Below are positions 53,104-64,000 of a DNA stretch of 64,000 bases, one piece after another. Made by a program: the position numbers and the translations under genes. The DNA lies in assembly GCF_017813335.1 (NCBI RefSeq), contig NZ_JAGIYY010000003.1, forward strand, positions 186,001-250,000, given 5' to 3'. How positions within the stretch are numbered: the first letter of the stretch is position 1; the number at the start of each line of letters is the position of its first letter. Under the pieces are notes generated by a model, which did no database searches, was not told where the DNA came from, and saw only the letters and a list, made by a program, of their open reading frames with translations. This DNA is from Tianweitania sediminis (lineage in GTDB: Bacteria; Pseudomonadota; Alphaproteobacteria; Rhizobiales; Rhizobiaceae).

Positions 53104-54357
53104 TTGCACCCGGTGGGATGGTTCAAAACAGCGTTGCGCTGCCTGTGCGGCCTTGCTGCACTGGTTGCGGTGCTGGCCGTCCCTTCCGTGCAGGCGCCCA
53201 CCGCCGCGCAAGCCCAGGCCTTCGACGGCGCCGCCGTCCGCGAACTCTACAACCGGGCGCGCAAGCAGCGCATGGAACAGGGGCGCCCGCAACAGCGAAG
53301 CTACACGCGCGAACGCAGCCGCAAGCCGCAGCAGCGAGCAACCCGCACGAAGCGGCGCAGCCAGTCTCCTGTTGTGGCCGCTCCAGCGCCGACTCAGGAG
53401 GTTGCCAAGCGCCCTGACGCCAAGACCGTTCTCGTGATCGGCGACTTTCTGGCCAGCGGCCTTGCCGAAGGCCTGACCACGGTGTTTCGTGAGGATGCGG
53501 GGGTGCGTGTGGTGGACCGCGCCAATGGTTCATCCGGGATCGTGCGCGACGATTTCTACAACTGGCCGGCGGAGATCGGACCGATCCTCGACGAAGAAAA
53601 GCCTGCGGCCGTCGTCATCATGCTCGGCTCGAATGATCGACAGCCGATCAAGGCGGAAAGCGGACTCCTGGAGCCGCGCACGGCGGGCTGGACCGAGGAA
53701 TACGGTCGGCGTGCCAATCTTCTGGTGACCGCCGTTCAGGAGCGCGGCATTCCCCTGATCTGGGTCGGAATGCCGGCCTTCAAGCAATCCGCCCTTTCGT
53801 CCGACATGCTGGCGAACAACGACATCTATCGAAGCCTATCTCGCACGGGCGTCGATTTCGTCGATGTTTGGGACGGCTTCGTCGATGAAAACGGCGCCTT
53901 CATTACGACGGGACCGGACATCAACGGGCAACAGGTGCGGTTGCGCGGCAGCGACGGCATCAACATGACGGCTGCGGGCAAGCGCAAGCTTGCCTTCTAC
54001 GCCGAAAAGCCGCTGCAAAAGGCCTTGGGCAACGCGGCGGCCGCCAGTGTCGGGTTGGCTGGGCCCGCTTATACACCCGGCTCGGATCTGCGCCCCGACT
54101 CGCAACAACCGCTCCGGGTCGTGCGCACCGTGCCAATTTCTTTGGCGGACCCGACGCTGGATGGCAGCGCCGAACTGCTAGGCGCCGATCCTGCGCCTGG
54201 CGACGGTGTAGACCTGCAGATCCGTCAGGGTCGCGAACAGCCCCGAAGCGGCCGTGCCGACAGCTTCGGAGTTGAGAAACGCGCAACGCCTCTGCCTGAG
54301 GCAGACGGGACCGCGTCCATCGGCTCGGCCACCGGCGGCGAACCGGTCAGCCGATAG
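53104..54357 (+). CDS. DUF459 SGNH-type hydrolase, TTG start
   Basis: A 417-residue periplasmic protein. Its signal peptide (residues about 5-40; LCGLAALVAVLAVPSVQA) is followed by an Arg/Gln-rich low-complexity stretch, then the SGNH domain (about 110-320): block I VLVIGDFLASGL, where Asp replaces the usual motif Ser context, block II near VRVVDRANGSSGI, block III IMLGSNDRQPI with the Asn, and a late MTAAGKRKLAFYAEKPL. DUF459 proteins are related to SGNH esterases, but activity is unproven; the nucleophile is not clear here. The TTG at 53104 follows GAGGAAA; no ATG fits. It follows the MltB gene by 23 bases, suggesting a shared envelope role. Confidence 0.78.
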   Translation: MHPVGWFKTALRCLCGLAALVAVLAVPSVQAPTAAQAQAFDGAAVRELYNRARKQRMEQGRPQQRSYTRERSRKPQQRATRTKRRSQSPVVAAPAPTQEVAKRPDAKTVLVIGDFLASGLAEGLTTVFREDAGVRVVDRANGSSGIVRDDFYNWPAEIGPILDEEKPAAVVIMLGSNDRQPIKAESGLLEPRTAGWTEEYGRRANLLVTAVQERGIPLIWVGMPAFKQSALSSDMLANNDIYRSLSRTGVDFVDVWDGFVDENGAFITTGPDINGQQVRLRGSDGINMTAAGKRKLAFYAEKPLQKALGNAAAASVGLAGPAYTPGSDLRPDSQQPLRVVRTVPISLADPTLDGSAELLGADPAPGDGVDLQIRQGREQPRSGRADSFGVEKRATPLPEADGTASIGSATGGEPVSR

Positions 54358-54366
54358 TCCGCAGCT

Positions 54367-55824
54367 TCAGCGCGGCAGAACGGACGATCCCATCAGCGCC
54401 GCATCAATGGCATGGGCTGCCTGACGACCTTCGCGGATCGCCCAAACCACCAGTGACTGTCCGCGCCGCACATCACCCGCTGCGTAAAGCTTGGGAATGT
54501 TGGTGCTGTAGTCCCTGTCATTCGCCACGACATTGACCGACCGCCGGCTGTCGGTGTTGAGCTTCAGCCGTTCACCGAGTTCGGCAATCACGCCGGTGCC
54601 GGGCAGAGGGCCAGCGAAACCGATTGCGATAAAGGCGAGATCGGCGCGGATCACGAATTCCGTGCCGTCGATCGGCTTGCGCTTCTCGTCCACTTCGCAG
54701 CACTTCACGCCAGTCAGGACGCCGTCCTCTCCGATGAACTCCAGGGTCGCGACCTGGAACTCGCGCTGTGCCCCTTCGGCTTGCGAAGAGGAGGTCCGCA
54801 TCTTGGTCGCCCAATAGGGCCAGACGCTGAGCTTGTCCTCCCTTTCCGGCGGCTGTGGCCGGATGTCGAGCTGCGTCACGCGCACCGCGCCCTGTCGGAA
54901 TGCCGTTCCGACGCAATCCGACGCCGTGTCGCCGCCGCCAACCACAACGATGTGCTTGCCGCCAGCTAGGATCGGGTCCCTGCCCCACGCCGTGGACTGG
55001 ATGTCCTCACCGCCCACGCGCTTGTTTTGCTGCACGAGGTAAGGCATCGCGTCATGAACACCCTCCAGGTCGGCACCCGGGATACCGGCAGGACGGGGGT
55101 TTTCCGATCCACCGCAATAAAGAACCGCGTCGTGCTCAGCCAGCAGCGTCTCCACTGTCACATCGACGCCGACGTTGACGCCGCAGCGGAAGGTTACTCC
55201 TTCGCCTTGCATCTGCTCGACACGACGATCGATCGTGCCCTTCTCCATCTTGAAATCCGGAATGCCGAAGCGAAGTAGACCGCCAGGCTTGGATTCGCGC
55301 TCGTAAACATGGACGTCGTGACCAGCACGCGCCAGCTGCTGCGCTGCCGCCAGACCGGCCGGTCCTGAGCCGATAACCGCAACAGTCCTGCCTGTCTTCA
55401 CCTCAGGCGGCTGCGGGCGGATGTAACCGAGCTGATACGCCTTGTCAGCGATCGCCTGCTCGATTGTCTTGATGGCAACCGGCATGTCCTCGAGGTTCAG
55501 CGTGCAAGCTTCCTCACAAGGAGCGGGGCAGATGCGGCCGGTCCATTCCGGAAAATTGTTGGTGGAATGCAGGTTGCGGATCGCGCCTTCCCAATCGCCG
55601 CCGTAGATCAGATCGTTCCAATCGGGGATCTGGTTGTGGACCGGGCATCCCGTCGGACCATGACAATAAGGAACGCCGCAATCCATGCAGCGAGCCGCCT
55701 GTTTCTCGACTTCCTTGTCCGACATGGGCAACGTGAATTCACGAAAATGCCGAATGCGATCGGAAGCCGGCTGGTACTTGTGCACCTGCCGGTCGATCTC
55801 GAGAAACCCTGTCACCTTACCCAT
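54367..55824 (-). CDS. gltD: Glutamate synthase small subunit (NADPH)
   Basis: A 485-residue FAD- and iron-sulfur-containing subunit that oxidises NADPH and passes electrons to GltB. The cysteine-rich N-terminus (CMDCGVPYCHGPTGCPVHNQIPDW, later CPAPCEEACTLNLE) binds 4Fe-4S clusters. The FAD motif is VIGSGPAGLAAAQQLARAG and the NADPH motif is VVVGGGDTASDCVGTA. Its ATG at 55824 has GGAG upstream. It is third in the unit gltB-DUF2066-gltD, 62 bases after the DUF2066 stop. The stop is separated from the SGNH gene's stop by nine bases. Confidence 0.97.
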   Translation of the reverse strand: MGKVTGFLEIDRQVHKYQPASDRIRHFREFTLPMSDKEVEKQAARCMDCGVPYCHGPTGCPVHNQIPDWNDLIYGGDWEGAIRNLHSTNNFPEWTGRICPAPCEEACTLNLEDMPVAIKTIEQAIADKAYQLGYIRPQPPEVKTGRTVAVIGSGPAGLAAAQQLARAGHDVHVYERESKPGGLLRFGIPDFKMEKGTIDRRVEQMQGEGVTFRCGVNVGVDVTVETLLAEHDAVLYCGGSENPRPAGIPGADLEGVHDAMPYLVQQNKRVGGEDIQSTAWGRDPILAGGKHIVVVGGGDTASDCVGTAFRQGAVRVTQLDIRPQPPEREDKLSVWPYWATKMRTSSSQAEGAQREFQVATLEFIGEDGVLTGVKCCEVDEKRKPIDGTEFVIRADLAFIAIGFAGPLPGTGVIAELGERLKLNTDSRRSVNVVANDRDYSTNIPKLYAAGDVRRGQSLVVWAIREGRQAAHAIDAALMGSSVLPR

Positions 55825-55886
55825 CGTCTACTCCAAGCTGGCAGAAGCGCCGTGATAAGCGCCGACACCCCACTTCGGGATTGTTC

Positions 55887-56744
55887 TTATCGATTTGCGA
55901 GCAGTTTCGCGCTGCGGCGAAGGGCCTCTTCGATCGCAACATCGAACGTTGTCTCGGACGTCGCGAAGCGCTCCGCAACGCCGTCTGGTGCTTCCAGTCG
56001 CCAGTCAGTGTTCCAATAGCCCGCCGACGTCACAGTCATCTCGCCGGCCAACTTGACCGGAAACTCTGACAGGGCGGCCTCCTGCGCTGCTTGCGCATCA
56101 ACCGGATCACCTGATGCCTTCGGGAGAACAACCGGAAGCGCCAGAGCTTCGGAAACGTCGTTCAAGGCAAGCCGCTGACCATAGCCGCGATCCGAGCCTT
56201 CGGTCAGGAGGAAGCGCGAAACACTGTCATCGATGATCAAGGCAACGGCGACTTCGGGGCGCTCGCCAGACCAGACTGTCCCGCCGAGCTGTGCCACCAT
56301 GGCATCTATGGCAGCCGGATCGAAATGCACCGTCAGTTCGAAGCTGCGATCACGGGTCCCTTGTTCATCTGAAATCTGGATCCCTTCCTTGCGGTCGCGG
56401 TATTCCAGATCTCGCACCAGCGTTTCCGCCTGATCCTGCAATCCTTGCTCGATCGCCCGCTGCCCCACTGCCGAGTCCGCGCTGAGCCTTGTGATGACGA
56501 GGGGCAGAGCTTCGCGAATGCCCCTCGTCCGCTCGGCAAGATTGCTGCGCCCGGTAACGATCACGGTTGCGGCGTGGAGATCCACCGTGGCCGCTGATGC
56601 CGGCCAAAGTTGGAAAGCGAGGCTCGCTGCCGCCAACAACGCGGACGCAGCGATGACCCGCGACACCAGAGCGCGACCCTGGTTGGCTCGAAAAGCTCCA
56701 ATCCGACCGACGCCCTGCAAGTTCGATTGACGAGCAAACCGCAT
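55887..56744 (-). CDS. DUF2066 protein between gltB and gltD
   Basis: A 285-residue exported protein of the DUF2066 family. The N-terminus is basic (RFARQSNLQGVGRIGAFRANQ) and then a hydrophobic segment (VIAASALLAAASLAFQLWP) ends near SAATVD, consistent with a signal peptide or anchor. Family motifs are VIVTGRSNLAERTRGIREALPLVITRLSADS and FDPAAIDAMVAQLGGTVWSGERPEVAVALII. DUF2066 domains have no known function and are found in many Proteobacteria in the periplasm. The ATG at 56744 has AGGAAC upstream; ATG 56771 is unsupported. The gap to gltB is only ten bases and to gltD 62, so it is in the operon though not an obvious part of glutamate synthase. Confidence 0.8.
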   Translation of the reverse strand: MRFARQSNLQGVGRIGAFRANQGRALVSRVIAASALLAAASLAFQLWPASAATVDLHAATVIVTGRSNLAERTRGIREALPLVITRLSADSAVGQRAIEQGLQDQAETLVRDLEYRDRKEGIQISDEQGTRDRSFELTVHFDPAAIDAMVAQLGGTVWSGERPEVAVALIIDDSVSRFLLTEGSDRGYGQRLALNDVSEALALPVVLPKASGDPVDAQAAQEAALSEFPVKLAGEMTVTSAGYWNTDWRLEAPDGVAERFATSETTFDVAIEEALRRSAKLLANR

Positions 56745-56754
56745 CCCGAGGTTC

Positions 56755-61473
<4,719 letters not shown>

Positions 61474-61522
61474 GGGTCCTGCCTCCAGTTGAGCCACTCG
61501 GCGTGAGCGGCGGGCGCATGAA

Positions 61523-61555
61523 GCCGGTGCGAAAGCAAAGGAGCTTTCGACCGGC
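61523..61555 (-). promoter_or_regulatory. Strong hairpin in the gltB leader
   Basis: GCCGGT[G]CGAAAGC pairs with GCTTTCG ACCGGC: 13 base pairs with a single bulged G and a six-base loop AAAGGA (the loop on the coding strand reads TCCTTT). It lies 50 to 82 bases before the gltB start codon. Its place suggests a leader structure such as a stabiliser or attenuator-like element, but I see no T run that would make it a terminator. Confidence 0.5.
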
Positions 61556-61576
61556 CTGAACACTAGGTCTGATTGA

Positions 61577-61591
61577 GACAGCAATGCTGTC
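61577..61591. promoter_or_regulatory. 15-bp palindrome near the gltB transcription start
   Basis: GACAGCAATGCTGTC is a perfect inverted repeat around one central base. If the promoter at 61599-61627 is correct, it covers positions about +1 to +15, where a repressor would block gltB. The regulator is unknown; it does not match an obvious NtrC or Lrp consensus. Confidence 0.4.
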
Positions 61592-61598
61592 CTAACTC

Positions 61599-61627
61599 GT
61601 ATGCCAGATTAACAAATCCCGCACAAG
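61599..61627 (-). promoter_or_regulatory. Candidate gltB promoter
   Basis: On the minus strand CTTGTG (61627-61622) and GCATAC (61604-61599) are 17 bases apart. They fit the alphaproteobacterial consensus CTTGAC-N17-CTATAT reasonably. The predicted start would be near 61592, giving a leader of about 120 bases that contains the palindrome and hairpin. Confidence 0.45.
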
Positions 61628-61814
61628 ATCGAAACAGCAACAAATCGTCGCTGCGGCGCAATATGCGACAAGCGGTGCCTCGGTCGGCGCAATAAAATTT
61701 CGTCGGCTTCCGAATGTCGGCAGGAAGACCATGTGCCTCGCAAGAACGCCTTGCGCCGACGCTTCGTTTCGCGTGATGGTCAGCCTTCCCCTTGACCCCC
61801 TCACGGATTTTCTC

Positions 61815-62867
61815 ATGTTTTTCGCTTCCGACAACTGGGCCGGCGCTCACCCGGACATTGTACAAAGCCTTGTGCAGCATGCGAGCGGCTTCGCCCAGGC
61901 CTACGGCACCAGCGATCTTGACCGGCGGGTAGAAGCAAGATTCGCGGAAATCTTCGAGCGTGATTGCCAGGTCTTCTTTGTTGGAACGGGCACTGCGGCC
62001 AATGCGCTGTCGCTAACGGCCTTCAACAAGGCGGGCGGGGTGACCTTCTGCCACCGCGAAGCGCACGTGATCGAAGACGAATGCGGTGCGCCGGAGTTCT
62101 TTCTTGGCGGATCGCGCCTGCACGGGGTGGACGGGCCAGCGGGAAAAATGACCGCTGACACGCTGCAAAAGGCGATCGCTCGCTTCCCGGAAGGCTTCGT
62201 TCACAGCGGCAGGCCGATGGGCGTGACGGTCACCCAGGCCACGGAGATCGGGACGCTTTATTCCCTGGCCGAACTCGACGCCATCAGCGCGGTATGCCGG
62301 CAACACGATCTGCCGCTGCACATGGATGGCGCACGCTTCGCCAATGCGCTTGCAACGCTTCACGTTTCACCGGCGGAAATGACGTGGAAGCGCGGGGTCG
62401 ACGTGGTGTCGTTCGGCGGAACCAAGAACGGCTGCTGGTGTGCGGAAGCCATCATCATCTTCGGCGACCGCTTCACGGGGGAACTCCCCTATATCCGCAA
62501 GCGCGGTGCACAGCTGTTTTCAAAAACGCGCTTCATCGCAGCGCAGTTCGACGCTTATCTTCGCGATGATCTTTGGCTGCAAACCGCGCGCCACGCCAAC
62601 GCCATGGCGCGGCAGCTTGCTGATATCCTGGCGCAGTCGCCCGGCGGCAGGCTCGGCTGGCAGCCAGAAGCCAACGAGGTGTTTGCCGTGCTATCCCCGA
62701 CGGTTGCCGAGCGTCTCCAGGCGGCCGGCGCGGTGTTCTACCCCTGGAAGTTGCCTCGCACGAGCGACATCACCCTTCAAGAGGGCGAGCAACTGTACCG
62801 GTTCGTCACCAGCTTTGCGACAACGTCGAGCGATCTCGACCAGGTTAGCCGCCTGCTTCGAAACTGA
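61815..62867 (+). CDS. Threonine aldolase (low-specificity, PLP-dependent)
   Basis: A 350-residue beta-eliminating-lyase-type PLP enzyme that cleaves L-threonine and related beta-hydroxy amino acids to glycine and an aldehyde. Motifs are FFASDNWAGAHP at the start, VFFVGTGTAANALSL, PLHMDGARFANAL with the catalytic Asp, and the PLP-lysine in SFGGTKNGC. The start is the ATG at 61815; a longer frame to 61731 adds 28 unconserved residues. No strong ribosome binding site is visible. It shares an upstream region with gltB but is transcribed in the opposite direction. It converges with hsp20. Confidence 0.88.
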   Translation: MFFASDNWAGAHPDIVQSLVQHASGFAQAYGTSDLDRRVEARFAEIFERDCQVFFVGTGTAANALSLTAFNKAGGVTFCHREAHVIEDECGAPEFFLGGSRLHGVDGPAGKMTADTLQKAIARFPEGFVHSGRPMGVTVTQATEIGTLYSLAELDAISAVCRQHDLPLHMDGARFANALATLHVSPAEMTWKRGVDVVSFGGTKNGCWCAEAIIIFGDRFTGELPYIRKRGAQLFSKTRFIAAQFDAYLRDDLWLQTARHANAMARQLADILAQSPGGRLGWQPEANEVFAVLSPTVAERLQAAGAVFYPWKLPRTSDITLQEGEQLYRFVTSFATTSSDLDQVSRLLRN

Positions 62868-62870
62868 CAA

Positions 62871-62898
62871 AAAAACGGCGCCAAAAGGCGCCGTTTTT
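62871..62898. terminator. Bidirectional terminator between threonine aldolase and hsp20
   Basis: AAAAACGGCGCC/GGCGCCGTTTTT, 12 bp, with an AAAA loop. It starts four bases after the threonine aldolase stop codon and ends about 20 bases before the hsp20 stop. T tracts on both sides let it end transcripts from either gene. Confidence 0.92.
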
Positions 62899-62917
62899 GT
62901 CCGCTACGACTTGAAGA

Positions 62918-63382
62918 TCAGGCAGCTTTCGCTTCGATCTGCTTGGAGGTGTTTGCCGCCGAGCCGATGGAAATCTTGCGAGGCTTCATTTCCTCCGGAA
63001 CGTTGCGCTTCAGCTCGATATGGAGCAGGCCGTTCTTGAGGTTGGCACCGCTGACTTCAACATGGTCTGCCAGCTGAAAACGACGCTCGAAGGTGCGCGA
63101 AGCGATACCGCGATAAAGCAGTTCAACGCCTTCTTCGCTTTCGGACTCGTTCTTTTCGCCCTTGATCGTCAGCACATTGCGGTGGGCCTCGATCGAGATT
63201 TCCTCATCCGAGAAGCCGGCCACCGCCATGGAGATGCGGTAAGCATCCGTGCCAGTGCGCTCGATGTTGTAGGGCGGATAGCTGGTGCCCGCGTCAGGCT
63301 GGCTCAGCGTGTCGAGCATGCCGAACAAGCGGTCGAAACCGACAGTGGAGCGGTAAAGCGGCGAAAAATCTACGTGACGCAT
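62918..63382 (-). CDS. Small heat shock protein (Hsp20 family)
   Basis: A 154-residue class-A-type chaperone. It starts with MRHVDFSPLYRSTVGFDRLFGML, the N-terminus shared with rhizobial HspA/IbpA. The alpha-crystallin domain is about 35-125 (YNIERTGTDAYRISMAVAGF to LHIELKRNVPEEMKPR) with the family A-x-x-x-x-G-V/L-L motif read as ANLKNGLLHIEL. The tail contains KISIG, the I-x-I-like dimer motif. It binds unfolded proteins in the cytoplasm. The ATG at 63382 is preceded by AGGAGAACACATC; ATG 63466 is rejected. A ROSE-like element sits directly over the ribosome binding site. It is followed by the bidirectional terminator. Confidence 0.93.
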   Translation of the reverse strand: MRHVDFSPLYRSTVGFDRLFGMLDTLSQPDAGTSYPPYNIERTGTDAYRISMAVAGFSDEEISIEAHRNVLTIKGEKNESESEEGVELLYRGIASRTFERRFQLADHVEVSGANLKNGLLHIELKRNVPEEMKPRKISIGSAANTSKQIEAKAA

Positions 63383-63386
63383 GATG

Positions 63387-63410
63387 TGTTCTCCTGTGAG
63401 CAACAAGGTT
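63387..63410 (-). promoter_or_regulatory. ROSE-like RNA thermometer element over the hsp20 ribosome binding site
   Basis: The mRNA reads UUGCUCACAGGAG ending eight bases before the start codon. UUGCU (63403-63399) can pair with AGGA (63395-63392) around a three-base loop CAC: U-A, C-G, G-G and U-A. The G-G pair is the hallmark of ROSE elements (repression of heat shock gene expression), which melt at heat-shock temperature to free the ribosome binding site. The order and spacing match the rhizobial consensus, and hsp20 is the expected type of target. Not tested by folding software. Confidence 0.7.
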
Positions 63411-63540
63411 TGCGTATGGCCGGTTGCAGAACCCACAAGGGCGTTCTTGCCAGCCAGCGGCCCCAAACAGGCGACCGCAACGGATAGGTGGTGAGACCGA
63501 AAATCGGTTTCAAGAGGATTTTTTCAGTGCCGGTGCATGA

Positions 63541-63710
63541 AAATGAACACCGCCTAAACCGCTGTGTCCGGCCCTGTTCAGCCAACGGGGCCTAGAAGCC
63601 CGCCAGCGGCAATGGAGCTCTTCCGTGCTGCTGGATGCAGCTTCGGGTGCTACCGTCCCTTCCGCTCGGTGCTGCAAGCCGGGAGCGCCGAAAGGTGCTT
63701 CCGGCTTTCC
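63541..63710 (+). ncRNA. Candidate plus-strand transcript ending in a long hairpin
   Basis: The stretch has no convincing gene. Its right end is a 14-bp stem AAGCCGGGAGCGCC/GGTGCTTCCGGCTT with a GAAA tetraloop (63676-63707) followed by TCCTTTG, which looks like a terminator. The rest (63560-63670) is GC-rich with several repeated GCTGC/GCAGC pieces. I see no clear promoter on the plus strand. A 57- or 73-residue frame crosses it but has no family support. I report it as a possible small RNA with low certainty. Confidence 0.3.
63676..63707 (+). terminator. Long GAAA-capped terminator-like hairpin
   Basis: Fourteen pairs (two of them G-U) enclose GAAA, then TTTCCTTT follows. On the opposite strand the tail is AAGGAAA, so it would work only left-to-right. 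What transcript it ends is not known. Confidence 0.55.
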
Positions 63711-63729
63711 TTTGCTCAGCCCCAGAAAA

Positions 63730-63758
63730 GAAAAAAGCCCGATCGCAAGGACCGGGCT
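63730..63758 (-). terminator. Terminator of the candidate small RNA
   Basis: On the minus strand AGCCCGGT pairs with ATCGGGCT (8 bp, one G-T) around CCTTGCG, then TTTTTTC. Position and orientation fit the end of the small RNA above. Confidence 0.8.
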
Positions 63759-63840
63759 GAGTTGATGGAGTGCCTAAAAGGCTAACCTCCAGAGGGGAAC
63801 ACTCGCGGGCGCTAATGGGAGGAGAACGCGCCCGGGAGAT
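63730..63840 (-). ncRNA. Candidate ~110-nt small RNA
   Basis: On the minus strand a promoter (63848-63876) leads to a transcript from about 63840 to about 63730. It carries a first hairpin GGGCGC/GCGCCC with a loop that holds CTCCTCCC, an anti-ribosome-binding-site type sequence. A second hairpin GGAG...CTCC has an inner GCCT/AGGC. It ends at the terminator AGCCCGGT/ATCGGGCT followed by six T. This layout, an unpaired C/U-rich motif in a hairpin loop, a second stem and a strong terminator, fits a trans-acting Hfq-type small RNA such as the alphaproteobacterial AbcR class, but I cannot assign a family. No coding frame explains it. Confidence 0.55.
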
Positions 63841-63847
63841 GACGGTG

Positions 63848-63876
63848 ATATGGGCCGCTTCTGCTTAAACATCAAG
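63848..63876 (-). promoter_or_regulatory. Promoter of the candidate small RNA
   Basis: CTTGAT (63876-63871) and CCATAT (63853-63848) are exactly 17 bases apart, close to the rhizobial housekeeping consensus CTTGAC-N17-CTATAT. The start is predicted near 63840. Confidence 0.6.
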
Positions 63877-64000
63877 CAGGCTGTTTTGCATTGCACCCAT
63901 GCAGAAACACAAGAACTGTGCATACTGCCAACCAACGATGCAATGAGTGATGATCGCGCTCGCACAAGCGTGCCGCACGAGCGCAAAGCCGGATGCCCAA
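63877..64000. other. Right window edge
   Basis: No gene is supported. The minus-strand frame of 70 residues here (63774-63986) overlaps the candidate small RNA and its promoter and has no recognised family, so it is not called. A neighbouring gene to the right may supply a promoter. Confidence 0.4.

Larger units (their letters stand above)
61474..61814. other. gltB / threonine aldolase divergent intergenic region
   Basis: No gene is supported in these 341 bases. It holds the candidate gltB promoter (61599-61627), a palindrome at 61577-61591, a strong leader hairpin at 61523-61555 and the gltB ribosome binding site. The right-hand half, next to threonine aldolase, has a pyrimidine-rich stretch (CCTTCCCCTTGACCCCC) whose CTTGACC could be part of that gene's promoter or untranslated leader. 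Confidence 0.5.

Noticed and set aside
63484-63514. Heat-shock sigma promoter before hsp20 (CTTGAA and CCTAT)
   Set aside because: The two boxes are 20 bases apart, several more than the usual spacing, so I do not call it; another promoter may be used.
63564-63785. 73-residue plus-strand frame at the right end
   Set aside because: No ribosome binding site, no family and it runs through two terminator-like hairpins. A 57-residue version starting at ATG 63612 is equally unsupported.
63774-63986. 70-residue minus-strand frame at the right end
   Set aside because: It crosses the candidate small RNA promoter and has no recognisable domain.

Overview
The window is chromosomal, GC-rich DNA (low to mid 60s percent GC by eye) from an alphaproteobacterium, most likely of the order Hyphomicrobiales (Rhizobiales). 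The evidence is a cluster of lineage-typical genes: the rpoD-dnaG-GatB/YqeY-carA order, a rhizobial-type homospermidine synthase, a Brucella Omp10-like lipoprotein, a TadG-like pilus protein, DUF882 and DUF459 proteins, promoters close to CTTGAC-N17-CTATAT, and an hsp20 with a ROSE-like leader. I cannot name genus or species. Almost every gene has full-length, housekeeping-like homologues. I see no insertion sequence, integrase, CRISPR array, rRNA or intact tRNA.

Layout. 1-7.1 kb: metabolic and regulatory genes (OpgC-like acyltransferase, M19 dipeptidase, a metalloprotease with DUF4214 and RTX-like repeats, HlyU-family protein, YjbQ, a VOC protein divergent from its probable TetR regulator with two operators, LysE exporter, KTSC protein). 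7.1-14.2 kb: core information-processing block (rpoD, dnaG, DUF2076, GatB/YqeY) and carA. 14.2-22.1 kb: TadG-like protein, YpfJ metallopeptidase, secreted alpha/beta hydrolase, carB, DUF2945 protein. 22.1-29.5 kb: lytic transglycosylase lipoprotein, Ogt-type DNA repair protein, cold shock protein, TerC, glutathione transferase, two overlapping EAL-domain genes, aspartate aminotransferase. 29.5-38.8 kb: cupin, orphan Tat-exported solute-binding protein, DUF533 protein, TrhO, an endolysin-like muramidase, eda, DUF882 protein, sigma-54 response regulator. 38.8-49.9 kb: M3 peptidase, DUF3445 protein, homospermidine synthase, Omp10, a 5'-nucleotidase fused to LysM, ferrochelatase, SPFH/NfeD pair, arabinose-5-phosphate isomerase. 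50-64 kb: beta-barrel protein, MltB-type transglycosylase, SGNH hydrolase, the gltB-DUF2066-gltD operon, threonine aldolase, hsp20, and an intergenic end region holding candidate small RNAs.

Functional themes. Nitrogen and carbamoyl-phosphate metabolism is strong: carA and carB lie 4 kb apart, gltBD forms an operon, and aspartate aminotransferase and homospermidine synthase are present. Envelope maintenance is the other theme: two lytic transglycosylases, a muramidase, DUF882, SGNH, beta-barrel, Omp10, KdsD and OpgC. Many genes end at strong hairpins, several of them shared by convergent genes.

No large unknown system such as a defence island or biosynthetic cluster is visible. The most interesting items are regulatory: (i) a candidate ~110-nt small RNA at 63.73-63.84 kb with its own promoter and terminator; (ii) a ROSE-like RNA thermometer over the hsp20 ribosome binding site; (iii) duplicated operators between the VOC and TetR genes; (iv) an EAL pair in which one partner has lost catalytic residues; (v) a DUF2066 gene between gltB and gltD; and (vi) a 5'-nucleotidase carrying three 25-residue repeats and a LysM domain.
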